A stretch of DNA of 11,631 nt from Spirochaetaceae bacterium (GTDB lineage Bacteria > Spirochaetota > Spirochaetia > B11-G9): the NCBI GenBank assembly GCA_030633365.1, contig DAOVSY010000057.1, positions 1 to 11,631 of the forward strand, in the 5' to 3' direction. How positions within the stretch are numbered: position 1 is the first letter of the stretch; every line of letters begins with the position of its first letter. Position numbers and translations under genes: made by a program. The notes under the pieces were generated by a model. That model did not search any database, was not told the DNA's origin, and saw nothing but the letters and a program-made list of their open reading frames with translations. This document shows positions 1 to 6,441 of this stretch, one piece after another.

Positions 1-2317
1 AGTCATCATCATTGGTCTTTCCAATATGTTCTTCCAGAACCTGAGCTACTGCATCGGGCAAACTCATTACTCTGTTTTTCCCAAAGCCATGATGTCTGCC
101 GGAACCAATGGAACGAAGCTGACCAATTACACTCCCTACTCTATCAATGGGAGAAAGAGGACTTGGCATTCTAAGAATAAGGCTTATAAGACGACCCAGA
201 CCTTCTGCATCTGCAGCTACATCCGACCCAACCTTTGCAACATTTATAAATACTTCAAAGGGTTCTTTAATGGCACCCTTTCCGGCATTCACTGTAATGT
301 ATGCAGTTCCAATAGGAGTATGTTTTCTGTATGTTGTACCAAATAAAACTGTAGGTCGTACCCTTGGTTTAATATCAACAACAGGTTTCGCCTGTTCCTT
401 TGGTTTATCTTCATCATCTTTTTTTGCATAAAGAACCTGCTCATCTCTGGAGCCATCCCTGTAAATAGTACCGCCCTTGCAGCCAGTATCATACATCAAT
501 TGATAAAGATCTTTCGTCTGGTCAACTGTATAATGATTAGGAGTGTTACTGGTTTTTGAAATACTGGAGTCAACCCATTTTTGAATTGCTGCCTGTACTT
601 TTACATGATCTTCAGGCGCCAGATCCATTGCTGTTACAAAATAATCCGGTAGTTTTTTATCTCCGGCTGTTTTAATCCATTCATCATATATAGGAACTCT
701 TTCTGTATGAGAGCCCATTCTACCTACTCGTTCCCATTCCCAGAAATAATATGGTTCAATACCTGTAGAAGTTCCTACCATGGTACCTGTTGTTCCTGTT
801 GGTGCCTGGGTTAGCAAAGTTACATTTCTAATACCATTCTCTCTAATTTTATCATGGACATCTTTTGGCATTCCCTTCATAAATCCGCTTTTCAGATATT
901 TATCGGCATCAAACATTGGGAAACTACCTTTCTCCAGGGCATAATCACTGCTGGCAAGATAGGATTCTACTGCAATAAACTTAAACAGTTCATCAATAAA
1001 TTTTTCAGATTCTTCACTTCCATAACGAATTTTTAATTCAATCATCATCTCAGCAAGACCCATAGTCCCAAGACCAATTCGTCTTTCAGACATCTGCTGT
1101 TCTTTATTTACATCGAAAAAATAGGGAGTGGTATCTATAATATTATCCAGAAAACGTACTGCATAACGAACACCCTTTCTTAGAGAGTCCCAATCAACTT
1201 TACCATTGTCTACAAACCTGGACAAATTAAGAGCACCTAAATTACAAACACCCCAGGGAGGAAGACCCTGTTCTCCACATGGATTTGTACATTGAATTGT
1301 AGAATAGTAATATGAATTACTCATTTTATTGTATCTGTCCAAAAAGAAGATACCAGGTTCTGCACTTGACCAGGCACTTTCAATTATGGCATCCCAGATT
1401 GTTCTGGCTTTGACAGTTTTATGGGTTAGAACAGGCTTACCAGCTTTCTTCCAGGCTCCTAAATCTCCTCTCCACATCTCATCATAATCAGGATCATTTG
1501 TATCCGGGAAAACAAGATCCCAGTCACCATCTGCTTTTACAGCTTCCATAAAAGCATCACTTATGGCTACAGAGATATTGGCATTGGTTATCTGCCCCAT
1601 CTTTTTTTTAGAGCTTATAAAATCCATAATATCAGGATGGGAATCATTTAAAATTAGCATGAGAGCCCCCCTCCGACTCCCCCCTTGTTCAATTAGACCA
1701 GTTACATAACTATAAAGAGCACCCCAGGATACTGATCCACTGGAGCGTCCATTCACACCTTTTACATAAGCATGATGAGGTCTTAGAGAAGACAGGTTAA
1801 TACCAACACCTCCACCTCTGGACATAATCTCAGTCATATGACCAAGGGTTTCCATTATTCCACCTCTGCTGTCTGCAGGAGATGGAATAACATAACAGTT
1901 ATAAAAAGTTAAATTCTGGTCAGTACCTGCACCAGTAAGAATCCTTCCTGCAGGAACAAAACGCCAGTCATCCATTAGCCACTTAAAATTGCTGGTCCAT
2001 TCAGATTTCGCTTCACCACTCTCACTTTCACCAAGTGCTGTAGCTACTCTATCAATCATCATTGAGGGATCGGTTTCTATTGGTTTATCCAGCTGTTCCA
2101 GAGTCAGTTCCTGTTTAGTTCCATCTTCAAGCTCTACATTTACAATATTACCTTTTATTTCAGTAACTTTGCCTATTTCACGCTGACCTGTATCCTTATT
2201 GACAACAACTATAACTGTATCATCAATTACAAGAGTATCCTTTTTTCCGTCTTTTAAAGCATATCTGTCCAGGAAAATTTTTCTTCCCAGGGGTGATAGA
2301 GAATTTTTTGCCTTCAC
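1..2317 (-). CDS. nrdJ: Adenosylcobalamin-dependent (class II) ribonucleotide reductase, C-terminus cut by window edge
   Basis: Reduces ribonucleotides to deoxyribonucleotides in the cytosol, using a B12-derived radical. About 772 residues are visible and the frame is open to the window edge. Numbered from the GTG at 2317, the active site is clear: C141 in FYNCYVIP, the radical triad N345/C347/E349 in NPCGEQG, and C358 in GVCNLG. C347 and C358 are 11 apart, as in characterised NrdJ. Other signatures are SRGGGVGINLSSLRP (about 166-180), QGGSRRGAL (211-219) and PTGTTGTMVGTSTG. The visible end, around PDAVAQVLEEH, is where the C-terminal cysteine tail should follow, so that tail probably lies outside. 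Residues about 28-80 form an extra beta-rich, SH3/KOW-like insert before the catalytic barrel. I chose GTG because GGGAGG lies 6-7 nt upstream with a promoter before it. An in-frame ATG at 2392 (AGGA 8 nt upstream) would add 25 residues with no family character. Confidence 0.95.
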   Translation of the reverse strand, partial: MKAKNSLSPLGRKIFLDRYALKDGKKDTLVIDDTVIVVVNKDTGQREIGKVTEIKGNIVNVELEDGTKQELTLEQLDKPIETDPSMMIDRVATALGESESGEAKSEWTSNFKWLMDDWRFVPAGRILTGAGTDQNLTFYNCYVIPSPADSRGGIMETLGHMTEIMSRGGGVGINLSSLRPHHAYVKGVNGRSSGSVSWGALYSYVTGLIEQGGSRRGALMLILNDSHPDIMDFISSKKKMGQITNANISVAISDAFMEAVKADGDWDLVFPDTNDPDYDEMWRGDLGAWKKAGKPVLTHKTVKARTIWDAIIESAWSSAEPGIFFLDRYNKMSNSYYYSTIQCTNPCGEQGLPPWGVCNLGALNLSRFVDNGKVDWDSLRKGVRYAVRFLDNIIDTTPYFFDVNKEQQMSERRIGLGTMGLAEMMIELKIRYGSEESEKFIDELFKFIAVESYLASSDYALEKGSFPMFDADKYLKSGFMKGMPKDVHDKIRENGIRNVTLLTQAPTGTTGTMVGTSTGIEPYYFWEWERVGRMGSHTERVPIYDEWIKTAGDKKLPDYFVTAMDLAPEDHVKVQAAIQKWVDSSISKTSNTPNHYTVDQTKDLYQLMYDTGCKGGTIYRDGSRDEQVLYAKKDDEDKPKEQAKPVVDIKPRVRPTVLFGTTYRKHTPIGTAYITVNAGKGAIKEPFEVFINVAKVGSDVAADAEGLGRLISLILRMPSPLSPIDRVGSVIGQLRSIGSGRHHGFGKNRVMSLPDAVAQVLEEHIGKTNDDD

Positions 2318-2323
2318 CAAATC

Positions 2324-2329
2324 CCTCCC
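2324..2329 (-). promoter_or_regulatory. Strong ribosome binding site that decides the nrdJ start
   Basis: On the minus strand this reads GGGAGG, 6 nt before the GTG at 2317. It is a better match than the AGGA in front of the upstream in-frame ATG (2392). It makes GTG the preferred start, and the protein then begins just before the family-typical LSPLGRKIFLDRYALKDG. Confidence 0.7.
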
Positions 2330-2344
2330 GATAATGGTAAAATT

Positions 2345-2373
2345 TATATACCGAGAATATACTGAAAATCCAA
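2345..2373 (-). promoter_or_regulatory. Candidate nrdJ-proximal promoter
   Basis: On the minus strand, TTGGAT (2373-2368), a 17-bp spacer and TATATA (2350-2345) form a sigma70-like promoter. Predicted transcription start is near 2338, giving a leader of about 20 nt that holds the GGGAGG site and the GTG at 2317. If used, it rules out the ATG at 2392 for this transcript. The call rests on box matching only. Confidence 0.4.
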
Positions 2374-2435
2374 GGTCTGCAATATCATTCATACTTAAAT
2401 TCCTATGTTTCGGATGATGATTTTTTAATTTATGC

Positions 2436-2461
2436 TGAGCTATAGAAAAAGTAACAGCTCA
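2436..2461. repeat. Small hairpin upstream of nrdJ
   Basis: TGAGCT (2436-2441) and AGCTCA (2456-2461) are perfect 6-bp inverted arms around a 14-nt loop. The minus-strand hairpin covers most of the possible 10-codon leader ORF at 2462-2430. It has no adjacent T-run in the nrdJ direction apart from the A/T-rich stretch after it, so a terminator role is not supported. Confidence 0.3.
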
Positions 2462-2499
2462 TCAAAATTTATTTTCCCTCCTGATATAAATCAAAATTT
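2461..2499. repeat. 10-bp direct repeat ATCAAAATTT in the nrdJ upstream region
   Basis: ATCAAAATTT occurs at 2461-2470 and again at 2490-2499, so the copies start 29 bp apart, close to three helical turns. Both overlap the distal promoter candidate on the minus strand. This could be a pair of regulator binding sites. It does not resemble the NrdR box consensus as I know it, and AT-rich sequence makes chance repeats more likely. Confidence 0.35.
2466..2494 (-). promoter_or_regulatory. Candidate distal nrdJ promoter
   Basis: On the minus strand, TTGATT (2494-2489), a 17-bp spacer and TAAATT (2471-2466) suggest a second, weaker promoter with its start near 2459. It would give a leader of about 140 nt to the GTG. 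In AT-rich DNA such matches also arise by chance. Confidence 0.25.
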
Positions 2500-2517
2500 C
2501 AGGTATTGGTGATCATG

Positions 2518-2628
2518 GAGAAAATCGCTTTTTTTTGTTATAGGTTTTATTCTTTTGGCCGTTTCCCCATAGGGGCGGATATGAAATCCGCCCCTACGGT
2601 AGAACCAACCACGGTGCGGGATTTTCTC
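2518..2628. repeat. Possible 111-bp palindromic intergenic element around a GC-rich hairpin
   Basis: The core is a perfect 11-bp stem: TAGGGGCGGAT (2570-2580), loop ATGAA, ATCCGCCCCTA (2586-2596). A competing small hairpin, CCCC-ATA-GGGG, sits at 2565-2575. Outer arms GAGAAAATC (2518-2526) and GATTTTCTC (2620-2628) are also perfectly inverted. The core is far more GC-rich than its surroundings, and no T-tract follows on either strand, so it is not an ordinary terminator. GGGGCGG-type hairpins of this style are known as dispersed repeats in several bacterial genomes. Whether this one is multicopy cannot be seen from one window. Confidence 0.5.
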
Positions 2629-2655
2629 TTCTATCCTTTAACGGTTCGTTCACTA

Positions 2656-2685
2656 TTGATTTTATTAAATAAAAAGAGATACAAC
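2656..2685 (+). promoter_or_regulatory. Candidate promoter of the trhA-like gene
   Basis: TTGATT (2656-2661), an 18-bp spacer and TACAAC (2680-2685) would start transcription near 2692, about 28 nt before the ATG. That leaves room for the GGAGGT at 2703-2708. The -10 box matches consensus at only four of six positions. Confidence 0.35.
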
Positions 2686-2719
2686 ATATACAGATTACTT
2701 CCGGAGGTACTCTATAACA

Positions 2720-3388
2720 ATGAAAAATTTTAATGAATGGTTAATAAAAAATATTACATTACACCAATATGACAGTAAAAATGAGGAACTTGCCAATGCA
2801 GGAACCCATGGCCTGGGGATTCTCCTTAGTATTGCAGCAACAGTTATGATGATTGTTAAAATAGACAGCACTGATTCCCAGGTATCACTTACAGGTGCTT
2901 TAATATTTGGATTTTCGATGATACTCCTTTACTCTTCTTCCACATTTTATCATCTGTCCAAAGGTCCGGTTGCCAAAAGATTACTAAGAATAATGGATCA
3001 CTCCACAATATATTTCCTTATTGCAGGAACCTATACTCCGATAGCACTTACTGTTGGAGGAGGAGCAGGATGGGGAATATTTGGAATAGAATGGGGCTTG
3101 ACTATACTGGGTATTACTTTCACACTTTTTTTCTGGGGCAGGTATGGGCTTCTTCATGTTCTGTTTTATATAATTATGGGTTGGATGGCAGTTTTTATAT
3201 GGAATCCACTTATGGAAACAGTTACCAGACCATTTATTATTCTAATGATTAGCGGTGGTTTATCCTATACTCTGGGAACAATAGTTTATGGAATGAAAAA
3301 GATGCCTTTTCACCATGCTATTTGGCACCTTTTTGTGTTAGCAGGCAGTGTTCTTCTGTTTTTGGCAATCTATTTGCATTTGATGTAA
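2720..3388 (+). CDS. trhA: TrhA / hemolysin III family seven-helix membrane protein (PAQR superfamily)
   Basis: Integral inner-membrane protein of 222 residues, the usual family length. Seven hydrophobic segments fall at roughly 31-47, 57-79, 97-113, 125-140, 145-162, 173-192 and 199-222. Family signatures are NAGTHGLG near the N-terminus, SSSTFYH (H78), IMDHSTIYFLIAGTYTP (D93, H94) and HHAIWH (H199, H203). In the PAQR superfamily the His/Asp residues of these motifs bind a metal, and all are present. Bacterial members are linked to membrane-lipid and fluidity homeostasis; the haemolysin name is historical. The start is ATG with GGAGGT 11 nt upstream, a slightly long spacing. The gene stands alone: nrdJ diverges upstream, and the downstream ATPase has its own promoter. 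The substrate, if any, is unknown. Confidence 0.92.
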   Translation: MKNFNEWLIKNITLHQYDSKNEELANAGTHGLGILLSIAATVMMIVKIDSTDSQVSLTGALIFGFSMILLYSSSTFYHLSKGPVAKRLLRIMDHSTIYFLIAGTYTPIALTVGGGAGWGIFGIEWGLTILGITFTLFFWGRYGLLHVLFYIIMGWMAVFIWNPLMETVTRPFIILMISGGLSYTLGTIVYGMKKMPFHHAIWHLFVLAGSVLLFLAIYLHLM

Positions 3389-3404
3389 AAAGACAAGATA
3401 TCAA

Positions 3405-3441
3405 CATTGAATATTGGGATTGACATTCCCAATATTCAATG
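3405..3441. promoter_or_regulatory. Perfect 15-bp dyad around the -35 box of the ATPase gene (operator candidate)
   Basis: CATTGAATATTGGGA (3405-3419) and TCCCAATATTCAATG (3427-3441) are exact inverted copies separated by 7 nt. The loop, TTGACAT, contains the consensus -35 hexamer of the downstream gene, and the right arm fills nearly all of the promoter spacer. As RNA it could also end trhA transcripts, because TCTTTTT follows. However, the T-run begins about 8 nt after the stem, so it is not a textbook terminator. Its exact placement on the -35 favours an operator; both roles are possible. Confidence 0.6.
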
Positions 3442-3448
3442 ATAAAAT
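3420..3448 (+). promoter_or_regulatory. Near-consensus promoter giving a leaderless ATPase transcript
   Basis: TTGACA (3420-3425, full consensus), a 17-bp spacer and TAAAAT (3443-3448, five of six) lie 6 nt before the ATG at 3455. Transcription would begin at the A of the start codon. No Shine-Dalgarno sequence exists upstream of this ATG, in agreement with a leaderless mRNA. Confidence 0.65.
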
Positions 3449-3454
3449 CTTTTT

Positions 3455-4597
3455 ATGATTCAAAGGAATCTATATATACACCAAATTCAAAAATCATTAA
3501 AAAGATCCAAAATTACTGCAATTCTAGGTCCAAGACAATGCGGGAAAACTACTCTTGCAAAAGAAATATCCCTTCAAACTAAATCCAGCTTCCTGGATAT
3601 AGAATCTCCAACAGACAGAGCAAAACTTCAAAACCCTGAGCTATATCTAAAAAATATTTCAGGACTTATTATTCTTGATGAAATTCAGCTAATGCCGGAA
3701 TTATTTTCTGTACTTAGGGTCCTTTCTGATCAATCTCCCTCCAATGGACGTTTTCTAATATTGGGAAGTGCTTCTCCGGATCTAATAAAAAATGCATCCG
3801 AATCTCTGGCTGGACGTGTTGAGTTTATTAACTTACAGGGATTTGATATTGTTGAAACAGGAAGTTCCTCTTTAGACCGCCTCTGGGTAAGAGGAGGATT
3901 CCCGCTCTCCTATCTTGCTAAAAAAGAAGGAGACAGTATTGCCTGGAGGGAAAGCTTTATAAGAACTTTCCTACAAAGGGATATACCACAATTCGGCATC
4001 AATATACCTTCCACAACCCTTCGCCGTTTCTGGACAATGCTGGCCCATAGCCACGGTCAAATTCTGAACAGTTCCCAGCTGGCTAAATCAATGGGTTTGA
4101 ACAACAAAACTATTCGTTCATATATTGATATACTTAGTGCCACCTATATGATACGCCCTCTACAACCATGGTTTACCAATATAAAAAAGCGGCAGGTAAA
4201 ATCACCTAAAATCTATTTTACAGATACAGGTCTTCTTCATCAACTGTTAGGAATTACTAGTTTAGATACACTGCATGGACACCCTCAACTGGGAGTATCT
4301 TGGGAAAGTTTCGCAATTGAACAAATAATCAGAAATAATTCCAATACAGAATACTACTTTTGGTCAACCTATAGTGGAGCCGAGTTAGATCTATTTTTCA
4401 TCCATAAAGGTAAAAAGATCGGCATAGAATTGAAATTCACAGGAACCCCAAAAGTAACAAAATCGATGCACTCCGCTTTAAAGGATCTAAATCTTGAAAA
4501 ACTGTATATTATATATCCGGGAACAGAACGATATCCACTTCATGATTTAATAGAAGTGTGTCCTTTGACAGACCTTATAAAACTACTCCAGGAATAA
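3455..4597 (+). CDS. AAA_14/DUF4143 ATPase with a C-terminal PD-(D/E)XK-like domain
   Basis: 380 residues, full family length. The N-terminal AAA module has Walker A GPRQCGKT (25-32), Walker B LIILDE (71-76) and a sensor-like LILGSAS (101-107). A winged-helix-like middle, LNSSQLAKSMGLNNKTIRSY (204-223), leads to the DUF4143 signature KIYFTDTGLLHQLLG (252-266). The C-terminus resembles a PD-(D/E)XK nuclease fold: E284 in WESF, E310/D312 in AELDL, and E325-L-K327 in GIELKF. The family is common and poorly understood, often dispensable and horizontally spread; activity has not been assigned here. The conventional MIQRNLY start is kept although no ribosome binding site precedes it. The gene is monocistronic in appearance, with 57 bp to trhA upstream and 66 bp to the next gene, and is likely controlled through the dyad at its promoter. 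Confidence 0.9.
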   Translation: MIQRNLYIHQIQKSLKRSKITAILGPRQCGKTTLAKEISLQTKSSFLDIESPTDRAKLQNPELYLKNISGLIILDEIQLMPELFSVLRVLSDQSPSNGRFLILGSASPDLIKNASESLAGRVEFINLQGFDIVETGSSSLDRLWVRGGFPLSYLAKKEGDSIAWRESFIRTFLQRDIPQFGINIPSTTLRRFWTMLAHSHGQILNSSQLAKSMGLNNKTIRSYIDILSATYMIRPLQPWFTNIKKRQVKSPKIYFTDTGLLHQLLGITSLDTLHGHPQLGVSWESFAIEQIIRNNSNTEYYFWSTYSGAELDLFFIHKGKKIGIELKFTGTPKVTKSMHSALKDLNLEKLYIIYPGTERYPLHDLIEVCPLTDLIKLLQE

Positions 4598-4628
4598 CAG
4601 TTATAAGACAATCTTCCATTTATACATC

Positions 4629-4657
4629 TTGTCTATATCTTATTATTCATATATAGT
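4629..4657 (+). promoter_or_regulatory. Promoter of the FeS protein gene, predicted leaderless
   Basis: TTGTCT (4629-4634), a 17-bp spacer and TATAGT (4652-4657, five of six) end 6 nt before the ATG at 4664. The start codon lacks a Shine-Dalgarno sequence; only TTCCCGA intervenes. The geometry matches that of the ATPase promoter. Confidence 0.55.
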
Positions 4658-4663
4658 TCCCGA

Positions 4664-5149
4664 ATGCTAAACAAAATTATTACTAATCGAAGACTAATCC
4701 AGGGAGTCCTTGCTGTTTCAGTCTACCTTGCAATAGAAATGTATGACATTTCCCTTATGTATGTTATTATCTTTGGATCAATTCTGGGTGTTATATTTGG
4801 AAAAGTATTCTGCAGATGGATGTGTCCCATAGGCCTGCTTATGGAAGTTCTTATGGGTGGTAAAAAAGACAAAACAGGCCAACAGATGTATAGTTATCAT
4901 AAACTTGGTTGTCCTATTGCATGGATTAACGGATTCTTTAATAAATACAGCCTTATAAAAATAAAAATGGATCCAGCAAAATGCACATCCTGCAATATCT
5001 GTGATGATACTTGCTATATATCAAAGCTTAATCCGGATTTTTCACTTTATAAAGAAGATAAAAAACTTGCCGGAGACAGTTTTAGCTGTTCAAAATGTTT
5101 GGAATGTGTTGAAAAGTGCCCTACTGGTAGTTTGACATATACCCTATAA
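4664..5149 (+). CDS. Small NapH-like membrane-anchored 4Fe-4S protein
   Basis: 161 residues with two hydrophobic segments (about 10-25 and 30-48), directly followed by FCRWMCPIG (C50, C54). That motif is typical of the NapH/NosR/CcoG membrane ferredoxin family. Two classical 4Fe-4S motifs follow: CTSCNICDDTC (107-117) and CSKCLECVEKCP (142-153), enough for two clusters. A further cysteine, C83, lies between. It is shorter than four-helix NapH proteins, so it may be a reduced version. The likely role is electron transfer between the membrane and a soluble partner, but no partner oxidoreductase is adjacent and the pathway cannot be named. The next gene is 93 bp downstream with its own promoter candidate. 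The ATG at 4664 has no ribosome binding site but lies exactly where a leaderless transcript would start. Confidence 0.85.
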   Translation: MLNKIITNRRLIQGVLAVSVYLAIEMYDISLMYVIIFGSILGVIFGKVFCRWMCPIGLLMEVLMGGKKDKTGQQMYSYHKLGCPIAWINGFFNKYSLIKIKMDPAKCTSCNICDDTCYISKLNPDFSLYKEDKKLAGDSFSCSKCLECVEKCPTGSLTYTL

Positions 5150-5189
5150 ATTTACTCACTCCAATTAATCTGGAACTAAAAAACCTTGC

Positions 5190-5218
5190 TTGTGAAACCA
5201 CTCCTAATAAGTTATCCT
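5190..5218 (+). promoter_or_regulatory. Candidate promoter of the P-loop/hexokinase operon
   Basis: TTGTGA (5190-5195), a 17-bp spacer and TATCCT (5213-5218), each four of six to consensus, would start transcription near 5225. The 18-nt leader would contain AGGGGG (5232-5237). Confidence 0.4.
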
Positions 5219-5242
5219 GTATTTAGACATCAGGGGGATTAT

Positions 5243-6406
5243 ATGGCACCAAAAATAGTATATATTACTGGATTCAGACAACATGCAGGTAAAACAGTAG
5301 CCAGTATAGGTCTGATCTCACTGCTTAGAAAATTTATCACTCCTGAAAAAATTGGATATATAAAACCTGTTGGACAGGAACTTATACAGCTTTCTGATGG
5401 TGTCAAAGTTGATAAAGATGTAAAAGTTATTGAAAAATTCTGCGGTATTCCTGATATGAAACTGGAAAATCTTTCTCCTGTTCAACTAGGTTCAGGGTTT
5501 ACCAAAGATTATTTAAAAAGTGGTGATAAAACCAAAATTTCAAATGAGTTTGCCCTGGATATAGAAAATTCATTTGCTTCAATGGCTGACAAAGATGTAA
5601 TTATTGCAGAAGGTACTGGACATCCTGGGGTTGGGGGCATTGTAGGTTTATCCAATGCACATGTGGGAAATCTTATTGGTGCTGATATACTATATATTTC
5701 CGGTGGAGGTATTGGAAAAGCTCTGGATATGCTGGAAGTGGATCTTTCATATTTTCTTTATATGAAAAGTAATGTTCGTGGAATACTTTTTAACAGACTA
5801 ATTCCAAATAAAATAGATACTGTAAAAGAATATATTACAGAAAAACTGCTGCAGGAAATGTATCCTGGTTTTGAACACCCCCTAAGCATATATGGATATC
5901 TTCCCACTATTGATGATCTTCCAAACCCGTCAATGGCTGTTGTAAAAAAGCATCTGAAAAAAGCTGAGATTATTGGAGACCCGGAAACTGAGCCATGGCA
6001 CAGGACTTGCAGATCCATTAAAATAATAAGCCTTCAGGAAGAATACCTGGATCTTGAAAAATTTCTTCATAGCGGAGATATTGTTGTAATAGCAGCAGGA
6101 TCTAAAGGAAGAATTAAAAAAATTGTTGAATATAGTGATAAACTGGCAAATCCTATTGGAGGTATAATAATTTCCTGTGTGGTAGAGGATAGGGGATTAA
6201 AACCGGAAAATGTTGATAGAATTAATAAATCACAGATACCGACACTATTACTTTCAGATAACACTGAAACAGTAGAACGAAAATTATTTTATACATTTGA
6301 AAATACAAAAATCCAACTTTATGATAATAAGAAAATTATTGAAATTGAAGATATGTTTAACGAGCATTTCCAAATGGAAAAATTTATGGATCACTTTTTA
6401 AACTAA
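5243..6406 (+). CDS. Stand-alone Pta N-terminal-like protein (BioD-like P-loop plus DRTGG-like domain)
   Basis: 387 residues. The N-terminal part (1-240) is a BioD/CobB-like AAA_26 domain: P-loop TGFRQHAGKT (9-18), KPVGQ (41-45), and EGTGHPGVGG (123-132) where family members carry their Mg-binding loop. The C-terminal part (about 250-385) resembles the DRTGG region of long phosphotransacetylases: SGDIVVIAAGSKGRI, then IGGIIISC, IPTLLLSDNT, and a tail recalling the equivalent part of E. coli Pta. The phosphotransacetylase catalytic domain itself is absent. In long Pta this N-terminal region has a regulatory role; the stand-alone form has no settled function. ATG 5243 is preferred over an in-frame TTG at 5186 because AGGGGG lies 5 nt upstream and MAPKIVYITG matches a family start. 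The hexokinase follows after 35 bp, so co-transcription is likely. Confidence 0.85.
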   Translation: MAPKIVYITGFRQHAGKTVASIGLISLLRKFITPEKIGYIKPVGQELIQLSDGVKVDKDVKVIEKFCGIPDMKLENLSPVQLGSGFTKDYLKSGDKTKISNEFALDIENSFASMADKDVIIAEGTGHPGVGGIVGLSNAHVGNLIGADILYISGGGIGKALDMLEVDLSYFLYMKSNVRGILFNRLIPNKIDTVKEYITEKLLQEMYPGFEHPLSIYGYLPTIDDLPNPSMAVVKKHLKKAEIIGDPETEPWHRTCRSIKIISLQEEYLDLEKFLHSGDIVVIAAGSKGRIKKIVEYSDKLANPIGGIIISCVVEDRGLKPENVDRINKSQIPTLLLSDNTETVERKLFYTFENTKIQLYDNKKIIEIEDMFNEHFQMEKFMDHFLN

Positions 6407-6441
6407 GATATCTGCATAATTGTCACCAGAGGAATGATTAA

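Noticed and set aside
26..1036. Plus-strand open frames within the nrdJ region
   Set aside because: They lie opposite continuous, motif-rich NrdJ coding sequence and encode no recognisable protein.
1..2317. Intein or frameshift in nrdJ
   Set aside because: Reading the minus strand through the whole region gives one uninterrupted frame with all motifs in family spacing.
2596..2645. ACGGT at 2596, 2611 and 2641, spaced 15 and 30 bp
   Set aside because: A five-base word recurring three times in 50 bp, with no symmetry or link to a promoter, is too weak to separate from chance.
2318..2719. Cobalamin riboswitch or NrdR boxes upstream of the B12-dependent reductase
   Set aside because: The space holds no recognisable B12-box-like segment or multi-stem layout, and no NrdR-type palindrome pair. 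Only the short repeats and hairpins listed are visible.
2506..2733. Plus-strand 75-codon frame across the palindromic element
   Set aside because: It translates through the hairpin repeat, has no ribosome binding site and overlaps the trhA promoter and start. It is likely spurious.
3405..3441. Simple intrinsic terminator call for the dyad after trhA
   Set aside because: The T-run begins about 8 nt after the stem, and the loop holds a perfect -35 box. It was kept as an operator candidate with a possible secondary terminator role.
4598..4640. Terminator after the DUF4143 ATPase (AGACAA ... TTGTCT)
   Set aside because: The stem is only six bases with a long loop, and its right arm is the -35 box of the next gene. 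No T-tract follows.
5186..5242. Upstream TTG start for the P-loop/DRTGG protein
   Set aside because: It would add 19 residues unlike the family, has no ribosome binding site, and overlaps the candidate promoter. ATG 5243 has AGGGGG 5 nt upstream.
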